DNA of 59,410 nt, from NCBI RefSeq assembly GCF_008764245.1, contig NZ_VTQV01000027.1:1-59410 (forward strand). The letters are read 5' to 3'. Shown here one piece after another: positions 51,497 to 59,410 of this stretch. The stretch comes from Bacillus subtilis. Its GTDB lineage: Bacteria > Bacillota > Bacilli > Bacillales > Bacillaceae_C. Each line of letters begins with the position of its first letter. The stretch's first letter is position 1. The translations under genes and the position numbers were made by a program. The notes under the pieces were generated by a model. It did no database searches. It was given only the letters and a program-made list of their open reading frames with translations, and was not told the DNA's origin.

Positions 51497-52429
51497 TTAC
51501 ACCCTTATCGTCGTAATTTTTTTGATCACCAAGTAGGCAAGAAACTGCATGGATAGGAAGATAGCAAATAATACAAGTCCCCACTTTGTAAACAAAGGAT
51601 TTAAAAATCCTTCAATAAACAAATTCATCATGAGTGCCATCATTAAGGGCATTATGGGCAGAATTAAGGCAATGAATTTTGCTTCCGCTGTTACTGTGTC
51701 CACTTCTTTATTCACTCGTGACCGCTCCTCAAGTGTTTCCGCCATAATACTTAACACTTCAGCTAAATTTCCACCAACACGGTGCTGGATTAATACTGTA
51801 CTAACAAAAATATTTAACTCTTTACTAACAAATCGTTCTCGAAAATTCCCCATTACCTCTTCAAAATTCGTTCCTAATCGGAGCTGCTGAACCATGGATT
51901 GAAATTCAGGACCTGCTGGGGCTTTTAGTTCCTTCCCGACCATTTCTATCCCTTGGGGAATTGTCAAACCTGCCTTCATTGTATTGCTCATCATTCTACA
52001 AATTTCGGGCAACTGTTGATTTAACCTTTCAGTCAATTTATTTTGTCTAGATTTTAAAAACATTTTTGAGCCAAGCCAGACAATAAAATAAGCCAAAGTA
52101 AGGTTAATAACAAAAATCAATTTAAATAAAAAGTGACCTGAGAAGAGAATAGCGAAAAAGAGGAAAAAGCAAATCCCCATATATTCAGAAGGTTTTAAGC
52201 TAATATCTGCTTGAATTAATTTCTTTTGTAACTCTTCGGCCATCTCGGAACGATCATATTTATCCCCGATTAGCAGAATGGCACTTTTCCTTTCTTTATC
52301 TGCCTCTCCTGCAAACCATTCTTCTACTCTTTTTTTCGTTTTTTGGGTGTTTTTATAATAGAGAAAGTAATAAATTGATAAGCAAAGAGAAAAGATGGTG
52401 GCTCCACTACTAATCCAAATGGCATTCAC
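51497..52429 (-). CDS. tadB: TadB-like inner-membrane platform protein
   Basis: A 310-residue F-domain protein. An N-terminal membrane segment (SGATIFSLCLSIYYFLYY), a pair in the middle, the T2SSF domain with RMMSNTMKAGLTIPQGIEMV and TVLIQHRVGGNLAEVLSIMA, and two C-terminal membrane segments. The start overlaps the tadA stop by four bases. It forms the inner-membrane base of the pilus with TadC. Confidence 0.92.
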   Translation of the reverse strand: MNAIWISSGATIFSLCLSIYYFLYYKNTQKTKKRVEEWFAGEADKERKSAILLIGDKYDRSEMAEELQKKLIQADISLKPSEYMGICFFLFFAILFSGHFLFKLIFVINLTLAYFIVWLGSKMFLKSRQNKLTERLNQQLPEICRMMSNTMKAGLTIPQGIEMVGKELKAPAGPEFQSMVQQLRLGTNFEEVMGNFRERFVSKELNIFVSTVLIQHRVGGNLAEVLSIMAETLEERSRVNKEVDTVTAEAKFIALILPIMPLMMALMMNLFIEGFLNPLFTKWGLVLFAIFLSMQFLAYLVIKKITTIRV

Positions 52430-53760
52430 ATTAATACACCCTCTTGAAAGATTGTTTGTGGTAAATCAATACCTGCCGTTTTCATTCGCTCGTAAATGCT
52501 TGGTACATATCCAGTGGAAACAAATGAACCATATACATTCCCTTTTTCATCCACACCTTCTCTTTTAAATTTAAAGATATCGATGATGTCAATCCTGTTC
52601 CCTCGATCCACAACCTCCGCAACATTGACTAATTTCCGTTTCCCATCTGGTAGTCGTTCACTTTGGACAATGAGATCTAATGCACCGACAAAGTATTGGC
52701 GAATCACCTCAACACTTAAAGATAAACCAGACATAATCACCATTGCTTCCAAACGCCCGAGCGCATCTTTCGGAGTATTCGCGTGAACCGTCGTTAAGGA
52801 GCCTTCATGACCTGTATTCATCGCTTGTAGCATATCAATCGCTTCAGAACCACGAACTTCACCGACGATTATGCGATCAGGCCTCATACGAAGAGAGTTT
52901 CGAACCAACATTCGAATATTAATTTCTCCTTTTCCTTCCATATTCTTAGGTCGTGCTTCCATACGCACTAAATGATCATGCTCAAATTTTAACTCTGCCA
53001 TATCCTCGATAATGACAACACGTTCACTATTAGGAATCGAGCTGGATAAGACATTTAATAGTGTCGTTTTACCACTTCCCGTTCCTCCAGATACGAGAAT
53101 ATTACTTTTCGCTTTTACCGCAGCTTGCAGAAACTCACTAATCTCTGGCGTATACGTACCAAAACCAATCAAATCGGCATGCGTAAATGGCTTCTTATTA
53201 AACTTACGGATGGAAAGAATAGGACCATTCATACTTATAGGTGGGATTACTGCGTTCACACGACTTCCATCATGTAACCGTGCATCCACCATTGGTGAAC
53301 TTTCGTCAATTCTTCTGCCAATAGGAGCAATAATTCGATCAATAATATGGCGAATATGTTGTTCATCTTTAAAACGCACATCTGTTTTAAAAAGTTTTCC
53401 ATTTTTCTCGATATAAATTTCCTTCGGTCCATTCACCATGATTTCTGTAATGCTATCTTCCTTTAGCAAGGCTTCCAGCGGACCAAAACCAACAGATTCA
53501 TTGATAATTTGTTTCACAAGAGCTTCCATTTCCTGTTTTGGAATAATCGCTCTCTCTTCTTCAATCATTCGGTAAACCAAACGCTCGATTGTTTGTCTCA
53601 TTTCGTTTGGTGGCAGGGTTGTAATGGTCTCTAAATCGACTTCTTTCAGTAAACGGGATCGATAGTGACGAGCACGTTTTTCTAATTGTGCATCTTTTAC
53701 ATTCCACTGATTCTCGGAGTGTAAAGAAGGTTGTTCTTTCACTTTCTCAAGCCACTTCAT
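52426..53760 (-). CDS. tadA: TadA/CpaF-type secretion ATPase
   Basis: A 444-residue hexameric ATPase driving pilus assembly (and possibly retraction). Walker A is [20 protein letters not shown] near residue 225; the Asp box is [11 protein letters not shown], the His box is [14 protein letters not shown] and the Walker B region is [14 protein letters not shown]. The N-terminal part (to about residue 120) is the CpaF regulatory region. It is 5 bases downstream of the TadZ gene and overlaps tadB by four bases. Confidence 0.95.
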   Translation of the reverse strand: MKWLEKVKEQPSLHSENQWNVKDAQLEKRARHYRSRLLKEVDLETITTLPPNEMRQTIERLVYRMIEEERAIIPKQEMEALVKQIINESVGFGPLEALLKEDSITEIMVNGPKEIYIEKNGKLFKTDVRFKDEQHIRHIIDRIIAPIGRRIDESSPMVDARLHDGSRVNAVIPPISMNGPILSIRKFNKKPFTHADLIGFGTYTPEISEFLQAAVKAKSNILVSGGTGSGKTTLLNVLSSSIPNSERVVIIEDMAELKFEHDHLVRMEARPKNMEGKGEINIRMLVRNSLRMRPDRIIVGEVRGSEAIDMLQAMNTGHEGSLTTVHANTPKDALGRLEAMVIMSGLSLSVEVIRQYFVGALDLIVQSERLPDGKRKLVNVAEVVDRGNRIDIIDIFKFKREGVDEKGNVYGSFVSTGYVPSIYERMKTAGIDLPQTIFQEGVLM

Positions 53761-53765
53761 TCCGA

Positions 53766-54914
53766 CTAGCCTCCCTTCACAATCGACTTTCTCACCATCT
53801 TTTTAACATCCTGAGCTGTTTTTGAAATGCCTTTATCGTTTTTCTTTAGATAAAAAGGTTTTCCCATATTTAAATGGGGCTGCAAACCATAAAAGTCCGA
53901 ACGAATAATTCCGCTAATAGGTAAATCAATAAATTGAGCAATATTTCGTTCACTTAATTCACTTTTTGAGTTATAACGATTAATAATCAAACTGACATTA
54001 TCCCTATTGCCGATTTGATAACGTCTGAAATGCTCTATACTATGTTTTAAAGTTCGAACAGATAAACTATCTGGATTCATCACGTAATAAATATGTGTGG
54101 CTTCATGTAATGCAATGAAGGTTGCCGTGTTAAACGCTGCTGGCAAATCAACAATGACTTGATCAAAATGGTTACGACACGTTCGAATAATCCTTGTGAC
54201 TAACTCCTCTGAAATTAATTCAATTTGTTCAGGATTGGCAGGACTTAATAATACATGGATCCCCGTATTTTCTTCTTTCACCGTCACATTTTGGATATGA
54301 TTTATTGATAACTCATTAATAACAGGTAATAAATCGAGATAAGACCTTTCAGGGTCTAGGCCAAATAGCACTTCCACACCGCCGAACTGTACATTGAAGT
54401 CAATTAAGATTACTCTCTGGTCATACTGAATTTGTAAGTTCTGCGCAACCATGGAAGCAATCAACGTTTTCCCTGTACCCCCTTTTGCACTGTAGAAAAC
54501 CCGAACAGCGCCGGCCCCTTCTAAGTCCACATATTCATCATTAAAATGATCTCGGTCTTGTCTTTTCATCCGATCCTTTTTCTGTAAAACAGCTTCTAGA
54601 TTATCAATTTCATCAGGAATGATGATTAATTCACTTGCGCCCATCGCCATCCATTTCCGTGCATTTTCAAATGAACGGTCTCGCATAAGAACGATTAAAA
54701 CACTCGTTGTCGGAAGCGACTGGGTATTGACCGATTCAATCATCCATTCATCTAGTAATATAAAAGAATATTGTTCTTTTAAAAACTCGTCGACATGGGG
54801 AGTGTTGGCGCTCCGGATATCATCGGTAGACAAGCTACTATTTATCTCCTCTAAAAGTGTCTCATCATCTGTTACGACTAATACACTTGCATTTCTCATT
54901 TCGATTAACCTCAT
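53766..54914 (-). CDS. tadZ: TadZ/CpaE-like ParA-type ATPase
   Basis: A 382-residue protein with an N-terminal receiver-like domain (about residues 8-110, SVLVVTDDETLLEEINSSLS; no obvious phosphoacceptor pattern) and a C-terminal ParA/MinD domain with the deviant Walker A box YSAKGGTGKTLIASMVA near residue 145, RVILIDFNVQFGGVEVLFGL, and VIVDLPAAFN. TadZ proteins position the pilus machine in the cell. The order CpaB-TadZ-TadA matches other Firmicute Tad loci. Confidence 0.92.
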   Translation of the reverse strand: MRLIEMRNASVLVVTDDETLLEEINSSLSTDDIRSANTPHVDEFLKEQYSFILLDEWMIESVNTQSLPTTSVLIVLMRDRSFENARKWMAMGASELIIIPDEIDNLEAVLQKKDRMKRQDRDHFNDEYVDLEGAGAVRVFYSAKGGTGKTLIASMVAQNLQIQYDQRVILIDFNVQFGGVEVLFGLDPERSYLDLLPVINELSINHIQNVTVKEENTGIHVLLSPANPEQIELISEELVTRIIRTCRNHFDQVIVDLPAAFNTATFIALHEATHIYYVMNPDSLSVRTLKHSIEHFRRYQIGNRDNVSLIINRYNSKSELSERNIAQFIDLPISGIIRSDFYGLQPHLNMGKPFYLKKNDKGISKTAQDVKKMVRKSIVKGG

Positions 54915-54955
54915 TTCACGAACAGAAATTTAACGCCTCTTTATGTATGAATCTG

Positions 54956-55807
54956 TTATTTCTTCTCTTTCTCTCCTTTATCTTCTTTCTTTTTATTTTC
55001 CTCTTGTTTCTTCTTTTCTTCCTGCTTCTTAGCTTCCTCTTGTTTCTTTTCTTCCGCTTGTTTTTCTTCCTCAGCTATAGCCTCTTTCTTTTCTTGTTCT
55101 TCTACATTTTGCTCAGCTTTTTCTTCTGTATTTTGTTGAATATTCGCATTGTTTTGTTCGTTATCTTCTTGATTATTTGTTTCGATTTGATTCACACGCA
55201 GTACCCGTATCTGCTTAGCTGTATTTTGAAGGTGGATCAACTGTTCTGCTTGTTCAACTGTAATGGAAACTTTTATAGCAGAAACATCCTTTTGCTGGCT
55301 ATCTCCCACTACAGTGGAGTCTGTTTGAATCACATCAATATCATTCATAATCCTTTTTGTGATAACACCTTCGTTTTTCTGTTCGTAAGACGCAATAATA
55401 TCAACTTTATCCCCAACATAAATCTGCTGGTCCATTAAAACATTCTCTGTCGGATTTAACCATACAACTCGATGACCATCAGGGATATCCACTTGTGAAC
55501 GAATCAAGTTTTTAGTGATTAAATCGCCCTTTTTCAAATCAACAATAGATAAGTGCTCTTTCAAATCCTGCTCAGTTGTAATAAAAGATGAAACAGCATT
55601 TGATTTTGGTATCTCCATCCACTCCACCATATTTTCTGATATTTCCGAGTAAGCCACGATATCCTTTTTAGCCACTGCTACTTTCACAGATTGTCCCATT
55701 ACTTCTTTAGCATGGGAAATCTGAGTATTGATAAACCAGCCTGTCATAATCGCTAAGATAAAGGCGATTATCAAAAAAATAAATGCTTTTCGCTTAGCAC
55801 TAATCAT
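54956..55807 (-). CDS. cpaB: CpaB/RcpC-like SAF-domain protein with a long charged tail
   Basis: A 283-residue protein with one N-terminal membrane segment (AFIFLIIAFILAIMTGWFI), a SAF domain (VAVAKKDIVAYSEISENMVE, DLITKNLI) and the RcpC/CpaB domain (VVWLNPTENVLMDQQIYVGD, VDIIASYE). The last 70 residues, from about 213, consist almost only of E, K, Q and N in a coiled-coil or unfolded tail. In Gram-negative bacteria CpaB works near the outer-membrane secretin; in this Gram-positive cell it probably spans or binds the wall. The tail is unusual for the family. Confidence 0.88.
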   Translation of the reverse strand: MISAKRKAFIFLIIAFILAIMTGWFINTQISHAKEVMGQSVKVAVAKKDIVAYSEISENMVEWMEIPKSNAVSSFITTEQDLKEHLSIVDLKKGDLITKNLIRSQVDIPDGHRVVWLNPTENVLMDQQIYVGDKVDIIASYEQKNEGVITKRIMNDIDVIQTDSTVVGDSQQKDVSAIKVSITVEQAEQLIHLQNTAKQIRVLRVNQIETNNQEDNEQNNANIQQNTEEKAEQNVEEQEKKEAIAEEEKQAEEKKQEEAKKQEEKKKQEENKKKEDKGEKEKK

Positions 55808-55846
55808 TATCGTTCCTCCATTGACTAAACTTTGCCATATATACCA

Positions 55847-56578
55847 TTATTTTACAGCTACTATATAAACATACGGTATACCGATGGGAAAAGTTTCATT
55901 ATTAAGTGCAATTTGTTGTGTCATTCCAGGTAAAGGTTGATCCAACCCCTTCGTCACTACCCAAATTTTCCCCTTTGGAATTTCTTTTTGAAATGCTTGC
56001 CATATATTTTCCAAGCTACCACTTTGGAGAGTATTTACTTTTTTTTCCGAACGAACTTTTGTTAACTTCCAAACTAAACTTTTATTTTGCTTATAAATCG
56101 CATTATATGATTGGGTCCGTAGAACCTTTAGTGGGGCAGGGGAAATAATCCATTTTTGCATTTTAGCTTGTAACTGATTGACTCGGTCTTTTACACTTGA
56201 ATATGTAGCCTGTTGATCATGATATAAAGGCAATAACTCTTCTTTTAATAATTGGTATTCAGCTATATTCCCTTGAATCGCTATGGGCCATAGAACTTTA
56301 TCGGGTAAAAACCAATTGCGCAGACGATCTAGCATTTCTCCTGAACGGTAACGAGAATCATAGAAGAAAATAATACGATCATCTTCCGCAAATTGCTTAG
56401 CAAAGTAGTCAATTTCCTGATCTATTTGTGGAGGAAGCAAAGGTAGTCTCCGGCTCTTGATCTTAGGTTGGTAAAATCGAAGCGCATCTTCAAGTTGGCT
56501 ATACTTTCCTTTTAGCTTTACTTTTTTTACGATTTCTCCCTCACTATCCAGTCTTAACAGTTCATCTACAATTAGCAA
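55847..56578 (-). CDS. Unknown protein at the head of the Tad locus
   Basis: About 243 residues when started at TTG 56578, which lies 8 bases after TAGGAG; the ATG at 56599 has no good binding site. No signal peptide is convincing. A mixed alpha/beta protein with basic and aromatic motifs: KLKGKYSQLEDALRFYQPKI, FAEDDRIIFFYDSRYRSGEM, LRNWFLPDKVLWPIAIQGNI, and KIWVVTKGLDQPLPGM. It is the first gene of the Tad operon on this strand, 40 bases before cpaB. I cannot assign it to a family. Confidence 0.65.
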   Translation of the reverse strand: MLIVDELLRLDSEGEIVKKVKLKGKYSQLEDALRFYQPKIKSRRLPLLPPQIDQEIDYFAKQFAEDDRIIFFYDSRYRSGEMLDRLRNWFLPDKVLWPIAIQGNIAEYQLLKEELLPLYHDQQATYSSVKDRVNQLQAKMQKWIISPAPLKVLRTQSYNAIYKQNKSLVWKLTKVRSEKKVNTLQSGSLENIWQAFQKEIPKGKIWVVTKGLDQPLPGMTQQIALNNETFPIGIPYVYIVAVK

Positions 56579-56599
56579 TATCGTTACTCCTAACTTCAT

Positions 56600-57049
56600 T
56601 TTCTAGTCTAGCCTGTTTCATAGCCTTCAAACCTAATATTATGGACGGGGATTTTTTGATCCCTTCTTTGCGAAAAAAATCCATACCGATCGTATGAATT
56701 ATGTAATAACATCAAATAGCATTTTCTATTAAGTAAAATTAATATCACTAGTTCACATTTCCGTCAATATTGCCCAATACTTCACTTAGTTCAGACCGTT
56801 ATAAATTTCCTAGAAGTAAATCTGAATCTTTAGGTAAAAAAAGGACCTAAATCTTAGTTTTTTTCGTTCATTTTTGGGTATGAAGCGGCATTTTTTCGAC
56901 AAATTCCGTCTCTTTCCAACCTTGACTGGGAGAATATAATCATTTTTTAAAATTATTCGGTTTTCTATTTCTGGAGCTGGACGATTACATTCTATATTTA
57001 ATCTTAATCACAGGTATCTATTTTATAATTTCCTGGTTAACCACAAAAA
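56600..57049. other. Gene-free interval ahead of the Tad operon
   Basis: About 450 bases without a convincing gene. It must hold the promoter of the Tad operon on the minus strand, but I cannot pick one with confidence. There is a TTTAGGT/ACCTAAA hairpin at 56829-56851 followed by a T-run on the plus strand (terminator-like), with no plus-strand gene before it. Confidence 0.5.
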
Positions 57050-57078
57050 AAGACTGGCCTAATGCATCAACCAGTCTT
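57050..57078 (-). terminator. Intrinsic terminator of the DUF1906 gene
   Basis: AAGACTGG pairs with CCAGTCTT directly after the stop codon, and the minus strand continues with a run of seven T. Confidence 0.85.
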
Positions 57079-58000
57079 ACCATAAATATTCTATTATTTC
57101 GGCTTTGAATAAGTTCGTATCTATATGACATTCTTTCGCATCGATCCCATATTGCCAGCCTAATAAAAGACTATTCTTTGGGGCGATTGGCTCATACTTT
57201 GGGGCATTGTCTTTCGTAGTAATTTCTAGTTGGGGATGGGCTGACCAGATGATCATTTCTTTCCCTAGTTCTTCATTATCTTTTAAAACCTGGTTATAGA
57301 TTTCGAATAATGCCTGGTCCTCGGCGAAAACACCGTAAATTCCTGGTTGGTAAGCTGTGTCCTTCAACCCATCATACCATCCTTGAATAAATGGGGCATC
57401 TACGGGATAATCCGGCTCAATATCAGCAAAAATAGCTTTATTCTCGGGCAGCCCAATTTCCTGAGCAAGAGATACAGCATGTTGAGCTAACTCCACACCA
57501 CGATCATATCCTTTTGCATTGGTAAAATGATTATAAATTGGAAGGATTTTAATTTCCTGGTCATGCAAATATTGAACCTCTTTTCTCGTGATCCCGCGTG
57601 ATACCCCCTCTTTACTACCAAGGTATCTTCCCCATATCTCAGGTTTTCCGAATTGGTCATTGACACAAACATACATTTCTTCGGTTGTCACACTTGCAGA
57701 ATCCACGCCCCAGACGACTTCCCTTTTCTTCTTATTTTCATCAGCTTTACCATTCTCTTTATCTTTCTCTTCGTCTACGTCTTTATCCTTATCTTTCTTG
57801 TCCCCTGAATCCTTTCCATCATCTTTGTTTTCCTCTCTTTTATCATCATCCTGGTCTGCTCCCTGTTCTTGTTTCTTATTCTGATCAGGGTCTTCAGGTC
57901 CCCCAGTTGTCCAATCAATATTGTGAATCATAAAAAAGAATAATGGGATCATCAATATGAGAAGTATGACAGCAATGGAAAAATCACTTTTTTCCCCCAT
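57077..58000 (-). CDS. Membrane-anchored DUF1906 glycoside-hydrolase-like protein
   Basis: A 307-residue protein with one N-terminal membrane segment (SIAVILLILMIPLFFFMI), a low-complexity D/K/E linker (residues about 38-90) and a C-terminal domain of the Rv2525c/DUF1906 glycoside-hydrolase-like fold: VWGVDSASVTTEEMYVCV, KPEIWGRYLGSKEGVSRGIT, LPIYNHF, and AIFADIEPDYPV with a conserved acidic pair. Such TIM-barrel proteins are thought to act at the cell wall. It lies upstream of, but 480 bases from, the Tad locus and has its own terminator. Confidence 0.85.
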   Translation of the reverse strand: MGEKSDFSIAVILLILMIPLFFFMIHNIDWTTGGPEDPDQNKKQEQGADQDDDKREENKDDGKDSGDKKDKDKDVDEEKDKENGKADENKKKREVVWGVDSASVTTEEMYVCVNDQFGKPEIWGRYLGSKEGVSRGITRKEVQYLHDQEIKILPIYNHFTNAKGYDRGVELAQHAVSLAQEIGLPENKAIFADIEPDYPVDAPFIQGWYDGLKDTAYQPGIYGVFAEDQALFEIYNQVLKDNEELGKEMIIWSAHPQLEITTKDNAPKYEPIAPKNSLLLGWQYGIDAKECHIDTNLFKAEIIEYLW

Positions 58001-58118
58001 AAAAATCCCCTCCTACTCTCTTTCATATGCTGAAAGAAGGAGAAGGGGGACGGTTAATGTAAGAAACATCCATGATTTTATACTCAAAAACTCTGAGCGG
58101 AAAATGAAAATAGCTAGT

Positions 58119-58676
58119 CTATTTCATTTCTAAGGCTTTTTTCGCATTTTGTAGGTCATGATTTAACAATGCTTCCAGATCATACGCTGGATAAAGGCCT
58201 TTTTTGTGCATGTAGTTAAAAATTCTTTCATGGCAGTGGATTGACCTTAACAGCTGATTAATCAGTGTTTTTCTTAAGACTGGTGTAGCTGTTTCTGTAA
58301 TAGCTCCCGCATATGTCCGAACCAAAGTCTTGCTGAACATAAGAAGTTCACCTGCATAAAACCCGGTATCTTCTCGCTCTGATTCCTCTCTTTCTGAAAC
58401 AGAAGGAGCAGAGGGATAAAATCGAATTAATTCATTCAAATTTAATTCAGTATCGCCAATTGCTTGTTTGTAAATTCTCCGTAATTCCGCATCATTCATT
58501 TTTCCGATTGATTTTTTTAGCTTTATTAATCCAGTTGACTGCGCAGCAACCAATTCATGTATTTCAAGTGTCTCATGCCAAGCAAGTGTTTTCCTTTCTT
58601 CTAAAGACATCCTGGATACCTCCATTATATAGGCTCTGCCATCAACATATTCAAATTCACTAAAATTGTTATTCAA
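58119..58676 (-). CDS. CotF-like spore coat protein
   Basis: A 185-residue ferritin-like helical protein. The segment WHETLEIHELVAAQSTGLIK and ELRRIYKQAIGDTELNLNEL, then LVRTYAGAITETATPVLRKT and IHCHERIFNYMHKKGLYPAY, fit the CotF/YraF-type coat protein family of Bacillaceae, with E/H residues in places where ferritin-like proteins bind metal. The N-terminal extension of about 25 residues precedes the domain. It is likely made in the mother cell during sporulation; I could not identify the promoter. Confidence 0.85.
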   Translation of the reverse strand: MNNNFSEFEYVDGRAYIMEVSRMSLEERKTLAWHETLEIHELVAAQSTGLIKLKKSIGKMNDAELRRIYKQAIGDTELNLNELIRFYPSAPSVSEREESEREDTGFYAGELLMFSKTLVRTYAGAITETATPVLRKTLINQLLRSIHCHERIFNYMHKKGLYPAYDLEALLNHDLQNAKKALEMK

Positions 58677-58739
58677 ACGAATGATTTTTTTAGCGGAATA
58701 ATAGGACAGTGAGGAACCATTCCCTATGATTCAAGCAAT

Positions 58740-59204
58740 CTAGCCATCTAACATTCCTTTATAAGCTCCATCATTGGAGTCCGGGATTTCGATAGCACCT
58801 ACTGTCTTCTGATAGAAAGAAACAGGGCCAGCTCCGCCAATAATGGCATAAGCATATCCCATATGTTTCATTTCAAGTAAGCTTAACAATAGAAGTTCCC
58901 GCCCGATTCCTTTTCCTCGTGCCTCGACATCGACTCCAGTCGGACCGAAAAAATTCAGATAGGTGACATTGAAGCAGGCAAACCCCAAGATTTTATTCCC
59001 TTCAAAAGCAATCAGGCAAGATGCTGGAGTTTGTGAACAAGCTACTTCACACTCACTTGCCCATTTTTCTGAAAAGTGTTTTCTCACCCAATCCACCACA
59101 ATATGCTTTTCTGGCGGAATCGGTCTTCGAATCGTATAATTCTTCTGATCATCCGTTTTTACATCTGCTGATAATCGATAAAGTGGTACTAAAAGATCGC
59201 CCAT
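58740..59204 (-). CDS. GNAT-family N-acetyltransferase
   Basis: A 154-residue GNAT acetyltransferase started at ATG 59204, which has AAGGAGG upstream. The acetyl-CoA motif is VDVEARGKGIGRELLLLSLL (R/Q-x-x-G-x-G/A), preceded by KILGFACFNVTYLNFFGPTG and followed by YAIIGGAGPVSFYQKTVGA. It resembles small Bacillus GNATs of unknown substrate. No operon partner is visible. Confidence 0.88.
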   Translation of the reverse strand: MGDLLVPLYRLSADVKTDDQKNYTIRRPIPPEKHIVVDWVRKHFSEKWASECEVACSQTPASCLIAFEGNKILGFACFNVTYLNFFGPTGVDVEARGKGIGRELLLLSLLEMKHMGYAYAIIGGAGPVSFYQKTVGAIEIPDSNDGAYKGMLDG

Positions 59205-59389
59205 GATTTTCCTCCTTACGAAAAAGTTATCATCCATTTAAACCATTTAAATAACTCAAAAGCAGAATTCAGCAAAATGAGTGTTTGATTTTTCTTGCTT
59301 TCTCACAATCTAATATAACATGAAAGGGTTTTATTTTCTTACTTTTTATCATTAGTGTTGCATAAACAAAAAATAAATTTGTCAAGTGT

Positions 59390-59410
59390 TTCCGACTAAA
59401 ATTTAGTCGG
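59390..59410. promoter_or_regulatory. Palindromic operator-like site at the window end
   Basis: CCGACTAAAATTTAGTCGG is a perfect inverted repeat, preceded on the plus strand by TTGTCA (59378-59383). It looks like the operator of a TetR-type repressor for a gene beyond the window. Confidence 0.5.

Noticed and set aside
54857-55438. 193-codon plus-strand Phe/Leu-rich frame
   Set aside because: Reverse reading of the E/K-rich tail of CpaB; low complexity.

Overview
The window comes from a spore-forming member of the Bacillaceae (Firmicutes); the genus cannot be settled from sequence reading alone. The core genes have the Bacillus arrangement: a MoxR ATPase, a DUF58 protein, a transglutaminase-like membrane protein and guaA in a row on the minus strand (the B. 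subtilis yeaC-yeaD-yebA-guaA order), an NAD salvage operon, a CotF-type spore coat protein, and strong GGAGG-type ribosome binding sites.

Left end to 4.2 kb: a decayed mobile region. It holds an IS21 istA remnant, a frameshifted BtrH-like gene, a broken Tn916 Orf7-type sigma factor gene, an intact Orf8-type gene, a possible structured RNA of about 255 nt, a DUF3173 (excisionase-like) gene and an intact tyrosine integrase. At 4263-4289 lies a displaced copy of the last codons of guaA, which marks an attachment site.

4.3-33.7 kb: a nested array of guaA-targeting mobile DNA lying directly downstream of the real guaA (33729-35282, minus strand). From left to right: an integrase 3' remnant; a MarR/MFS efflux cassette; a complete ICEBs1/Tn916-type integrative conjugative element (6.7-26.3 kb) with integrase, DUF3173, cell-wall hydrolase, ConG/VirB6, ConE/VirB4, ConD, ConC, ConB, relaxase NicK with an embedded oriT, coupling protein ConQ, HelP-like DUF961, ArdA, a Csx16-like protein and an ImmR/ImmA-type control pair; a MerR/DUF2268 pair; a TetR/membrane protein cassette; and an arsenic island (two ArsR, ArsO-like oxidoreductase, ArsI, ArsB, ArsC). 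Copies of one sequence made of repeated TCCCTRCCAAAA motifs separate these cassettes. The same motif lies inside the integrase 3' end, so the copies are best read as integrase arm-type sites left by successive insertions.

33.7-43.9 kb: chromosomal backbone, with guaA, the transglutaminase/DUF58/MoxR operon and an NAD salvage operon (HAD phosphatase, nicotinamidase, nicotinate phosphoribosyltransferase, NAD synthetase).

43.9-56.6 kb: a large minus-strand Tad/Flp pilus locus. It has CpaB-, TadZ-, TadA-, TadB- and TadC-like proteins, a Flp prepilin, and TadE- and TadG-like pseudopilins, followed by a VWA lipoprotein, a repeat-rich membrane protein and several proteins I do not recognise. No prepilin peptidase is in the window.

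56.6-59.4 kb: a DUF1906 glycoside-hydrolase-like protein, a CotF-like spore coat protein and a GNAT acetyltransferase.

The most interesting signals are the Csx16-like (possible ring nuclease/anti-CRISPR) gene beside ArdA in the early region of the ICE, intrinsic terminators placed between genes inside the conjugation operon (suggesting processive antitermination), the structured RNA at 2.34-2.60 kb, the stacked guaA attachment sites, and the non-standard Tad locus.
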